Assembly: GCA_015657395.1 (NCBI GenBank)
Contig: JADLKI010000008.1
Span: forward strand, 26,468-33,202
Direction of reading: 5' to 3'
DNA length: 6,735 nucleotides
Origin: Spirochaetales bacterium
Lineage (GTDB): Bacteria > Spirochaetota > Spirochaetia > Treponematales > Rectinemataceae
The first letter of the stretch is position 1; every line of letters starts with the position of its first letter. Below, one piece after another: positions 4,265 to 6,735 of this stretch. A program made the position numbers and the translations under genes. The notes beneath the pieces were generated by a model. The model ran no database searches. It was not told the DNA's origin and was given only the letters and a program-made list of their open reading frames with translations.

Positions 4265-5980
4265 ATGTTCCTGAAGAAATTTGGAACAGCGGCAATAATT
4301 CTGTGTGTGTCCATCGCTTCGCTGATGGCGCAGACGACGCTGGTTGTCGGGCAGGCGACCGATCCGATCATTCTGGATCCGCCCATGTATTCCGATACCC
4401 CGACACACAATGTAAACCTTCTCATCTACGACAGGCTCTACGACCTGTCCAGCGATGGGAAAGTGGTTCCGGAGCTGGCTGTCGATTTGCCCAAAATTGA
4501 GGAAAACGGCACCAAATATACCATCAAGATAAAGAGCGGCGTAAAATTCCACAATGGTCAGCCGCTGACAATCGACGATGTGATCTATTCTTTCCAGCGC
4601 GGCGCTTTCAACGACAAATCCCAGATGAAATCCATCTTCGCCATGATGTACGACATGAAAAAAGTCGACAACTACACCGTCCAGTTCAGAACGGGATTTT
4701 TCGACGCATCGAAGGCTCCGGCCAGCGTGCAGGACAACGATCTCAAGTCCTTCGACGAGCGCACCAAGTATTACAAGCCGGCGGCCTTCGGGTCACAGCT
4801 CAACCAGCTCACGTGGCTGGGCGCCTCCATAGTCAGCAGGGCCACGCTCGAAAAAGCCCAGCAGGACGGAACTCTGAAAGATTACGGCGTCACCTGGGCG
4901 GTCGGTTCCGGTCCATTCAAGTTCGACTCATGGAAACAGGGCGACAGTATAACGCTCGTCAAAAACAGGGATTACCACGATTCGACGATCCAGACGAACG
5001 TCGAAAAGATAGTGTTCAAGACCATACGGGATCCTTCAGCCCTCAAGAGCGCATTCCTGAACAAGGAAGTGGACCTCATCATGAACGTGGCGCCCCTCGA
5101 TGCCCGGGAGATCGAGTCGGCCGGCGGAAAGATCCTCCTCACCGACGGGTATTTCGGCTACCACTATCTGGGCTTCAACATGAAATCGCCAAGAGTGGGC
5201 CAGGCCAATGCAGACGGTACGCCCGACCTGGACGGAGAATACGACCTCTCCGCGCCGTCCGCCAAACTGAGGCTCGCCATCCTCTACTCGATCAACCCCT
5301 CGGACCTCGTCAACTCGCCCGACATCATGGACAAGCGCGGCAAAGTGACGCTCCAGTACGTGGAGAGCCTTCCTTTCGGCTACATCGATGATCCCAAGGG
5401 CACGCGGATTGCGGAAGGCAACCTGAAGACCGGCTACTACAACCCGACAAAGGCCAAAGAGCTCTTCGCATCGCTGCCCAGTTCGCTGAAGAAGCCGGGA
5501 TCGCTGAAGTGCACGGCGCTGTCCGGAAGTGTGTATGTCAAGGAAGCCCTCGTCATAAAGGACCAGGTGAAGCGGGTGCTCGGCGTCGACCTCATCAGCA
5601 TCGAGCAGGTTGCGCTCTCGGAGCTCGCCACCCGCAGGTCGAAGAGCGATCCCGACGTGTGGGACCTCATCGTCAACTGGACTCAGACCGACGATTCCTA
5701 CTATATCTTCGTGGCTTTCGACGGATTCAACACATCCCTCCTCCACGACACCAAATTCTATACCAAGGGCGCACAGGCGTGGATAGACAAAGGCAACTCG
5801 CTGCCGAACGGTCCCGAACGCAATACCGCCTACCAGAACGCCCAGAAAGAAATCCTGGCGGCGCTGCCCCGCGTTCCGCTTGTGGCGATCACGGGCATCT
5901 CTGCATCCCAGAAGAACATATCCGGAGTATTCCTCGCGCCTTCAGGGGCATTCATGCTCAACAACGTCGTCAAAAAATAA
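4265..5980 (+). CDS. Family 5 ABC transporter substrate-binding protein (oligopeptide/dipeptide type)
   Basis: The product has 571 residues, in the normal size range for DppA/OppA-like proteins. It starts with two lysines and a hydrophobic core (about 7-21), with likely signal peptidase I cleavage after A22 (SLMA|QTT). C14 sits in the core, but L13 before it rules out a lipobox, so the mature protein should be soluble in the periplasm. Family marks are the N-terminal pattern LDPPMYSDTPTHNVNLLIYDRLYD (37-60), the YTIKIKSGVKFHNGQPLTIDDVIYSF block (85-110) typical of SBP_bac_5, VGSGPFKFDSW (213-223), LVKNRDYHD (231-239) and the hinge-region LGFNMKSP (302-309). The family binds di- and oligopeptides, nickel, opines or sugars, and the ligand cannot be told from sequence alone. 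The start is set by AAGGAGG (4251-4257), 7 bases upstream; an ATG at 4235 adds ten residues lacking a ribosome site. A permease gene follows after 66 bases. Expression is probably controlled from the repeats at 4165-4208. Confidence 0.93.
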   Translation: MFLKKFGTAAIILCVSIASLMAQTTLVVGQATDPIILDPPMYSDTPTHNVNLLIYDRLYDLSSDGKVVPELAVDLPKIEENGTKYTIKIKSGVKFHNGQPLTIDDVIYSFQRGAFNDKSQMKSIFAMMYDMKKVDNYTVQFRTGFFDASKAPASVQDNDLKSFDERTKYYKPAAFGSQLNQLTWLGASIVSRATLEKAQQDGTLKDYGVTWAVGSGPFKFDSWKQGDSITLVKNRDYHDSTIQTNVEKIVFKTIRDPSALKSAFLNKEVDLIMNVAPLDAREIESAGGKILLTDGYFGYHYLGFNMKSPRVGQANADGTPDLDGEYDLSAPSAKLRLAILYSINPSDLVNSPDIMDKRGKVTLQYVESLPFGYIDDPKGTRIAEGNLKTGYYNPTKAKELFASLPSSLKKPGSLKCTALSGSVYVKEALVIKDQVKRVLGVDLISIEQVALSELATRRSKSDPDVWDLIVNWTQTDDSYYIFVAFDGFNTSLLHDTKFYTKGAQAWIDKGNSLPNGPERNTAYQNAQKEILAALPRVPLVAITGISASQKNISGVFLAPSGAFMLNNVVKK

Positions 5981-5991
5981 CATCAACCTGT

Positions 5992-6021
5992 ATATGCGGC
6001 AGACCAAAGTCTGCCGCATAT
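5992..6021 (+). other. Intercistronic stem-loop, 13 perfect pairs
   Basis: The two arms, 5992-6004 and 6009-6021 (core GCGGCAGAC / GTCTGCCGC), are exact inverted copies around the loop CAAA. The structure starts 12 bases after the substrate-binding protein stop codon and ends 25 bases before the permease ATG. It has no T-run, so it is not a classic intrinsic terminator. In binding-protein operons such hairpins commonly stop 3' exonucleases and reduce read-through, so the binding protein is made in excess over the membrane subunits. That is the likely role here (inference). The perfect pairing makes chance very unlikely. Confidence 0.8.
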
Positions 6022-6046
6022 CATTGCGTGCCTACAAGGATTCGAT

Positions 6047-6735
6047 ATGACCAGATATATCTTCAGGCGCCTTCTGATGATAATCCCCGTGCTGATCGGC
6101 GTCACTTTTATCGTGTTCTCGCTGACGTACATCTCTCCGGGGGATCCGGCGCGCATGATTCTTCCCCAGGATGCCACGGACGCGGACATCGTCCACATGC
6201 GGCATCTCATGGGGCTCGATGAATCTTTTTTCATGCAGTATATCCATTTCCTTTTCGGTTTCAAAAGTCCGAGCGAAGACAGTTCGTTCAGCTACAGAGG
6301 GCTCCTCGCCCTCGACCTGGGCCGCTCCTATGTTTCGAACAGGCCGGTGTTCAAGACAATCCTCGAACGCTTCCCGAACACGGCCCTGCTGTCTCTCCTT
6401 GCGCTCATTCTCTCCGTAATATTGTCGATTCCCGCGGGCATCATCTCCGCCACGCACCAATATTCGCTGTCGGACATGGTTGTCTCGATTCTCTCCCTCT
6501 TGGGACTTTCCATGCCGGCCTTCTGGCTCGGCATGATACTGATATGGATCTTTTCCGTAAAGCTGAGGATTTTTCCGTCGCTGGCCAACCCGAACAACCT
6601 GAAATCGCTGGTGCTGCCGGTCATAACGCTGGCGACCATGAATACGGCGGTCCAGGCCCGGATGACGAGGTCGTCCATGCTGGAGATAATCCGCCAGGAC
6701 TACATCAGGACCGCAAGGGCGAAGGGCCTGGACGA
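6047..6735 (+). CDS. DppB/OppB-type ABC transporter permease, 5' part
   Basis: The frame runs open to the window edge: 229 complete codons of a family usually 305-340 residues long. The start MTRYIFRRLLMIIPVLIGVT is typical of the family, with membrane segment 1 at about 9-29 and then the conserved SPGDPAR (30-36). The loop before LDLGRSY (89-95) is longer than I expect, with a polar insert around 71-88. Further membrane segments lie near 112-134, 145-170 and 186-203. The cytoplasmic coupling loop begins at 211-229 and contains the DYIRTARAKGL signature (218-228) that docks with the ATPase. AAGGA (6036-6040) lies 6 bases before the ATG. It should pair with a DppC-type permease and one or two ATPases encoded to the right of this window, and receive ligand from the binding protein just upstream. 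Confidence 0.93.
   Translation, partial: MTRYIFRRLLMIIPVLIGVTFIVFSLTYISPGDPARMILPQDATDADIVHMRHLMGLDESFFMQYIHFLFGFKSPSEDSSFSYRGLLALDLGRSYVSNRPVFKTILERFPNTALLSLLALILSVILSIPAGIISATHQYSLSDMVVSILSLLGLSMPAFWLGMILIWIFSVKLRIFPSLANPNNLKSLVLPVITLATMNTAVQARMTRSSMLEIIRQDYIRTARAKGLD

Noticed and set aside
4289..4306. C14 of the substrate-binding protein as a lipoprotein cysteine.
   Set aside because: The residue before it is Leu, not Gly/Ala/Ser, and it lies inside the hydrophobic core, so it does not form a lipobox.
5036..5746. Minus-strand 236-codon frame inside the substrate-binding protein gene.
   Set aside because: It is antisense to a well-conserved gene, has no domain and no credible start context.

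Overview
The window looks like chromosomal sequence from a free-living bacterium of moderate-to-high GC content with two membranes. The peptide-binding protein has a cleavable export signal and no lipobox, which fits a periplasm. Gene order and signal-peptide style (cleavage near an 'LMAQ' stretch) remind me most of Spirochaetota, with Synergistota or another anaerobic amino-acid-using lineage possible. That placement is a guess, not a reading. I see no mobile element, phage gene, CRISPR array, tRNA or rRNA.

Layout, left to right. (1) 1-312, plus: the 3' end of a gene for an ASRT-family protein (Anabaena sensory rhodopsin transducer-like, a small-ligand-binding beta-sandwich family), cut by the window edge. 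(2) 313-424: a convergent gap with inverted and imperfect direct repeats, possibly a transcription end. (3) 425-2058, minus: a two-gene operon, DUF1177-family protein then AroM-family protein, joined by an ATGA overlap. (4) 2059-2126: a short AT-rich divergent promoter region. (5) 2127-4109, plus: an OmpR/PhoB-type response regulator and a HAMP-containing sensor histidine kinase. (6) 4110-4264: a regulatory gap holding 11-bp phased direct repeats and a dyad just before a strong Shine-Dalgarno. (7) 4265-6735, plus: a family 5 (oligopeptide/dipeptide/nickel-type) ABC substrate-binding protein, a 13-bp perfect stem-loop, and a DppB/OppB-type permease that runs off the right edge.

How the parts may work together (inference): the kinase/regulator pair sits between the transporter and the AroM/DUF1177 operon, and the gap before the transporter carries repeats with the geometry OmpR/PhoB-type regulators bind. 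A simple model is a ligand-responsive uptake and processing locus. The ABC system would import a peptide or amino-acid-like compound. DUF1177, which I read as resembling M42/M20 aminopeptidases in layout but with altered metal-ligand positions, and AroM, an Asp/Glu-racemase-like fold that here keeps two cysteines, would process it in the cytoplasm. The ASRT-like protein may bind a related small molecule. The individual family calls are strong. The shared pathway, its substrate and the regulatory wiring are untested.
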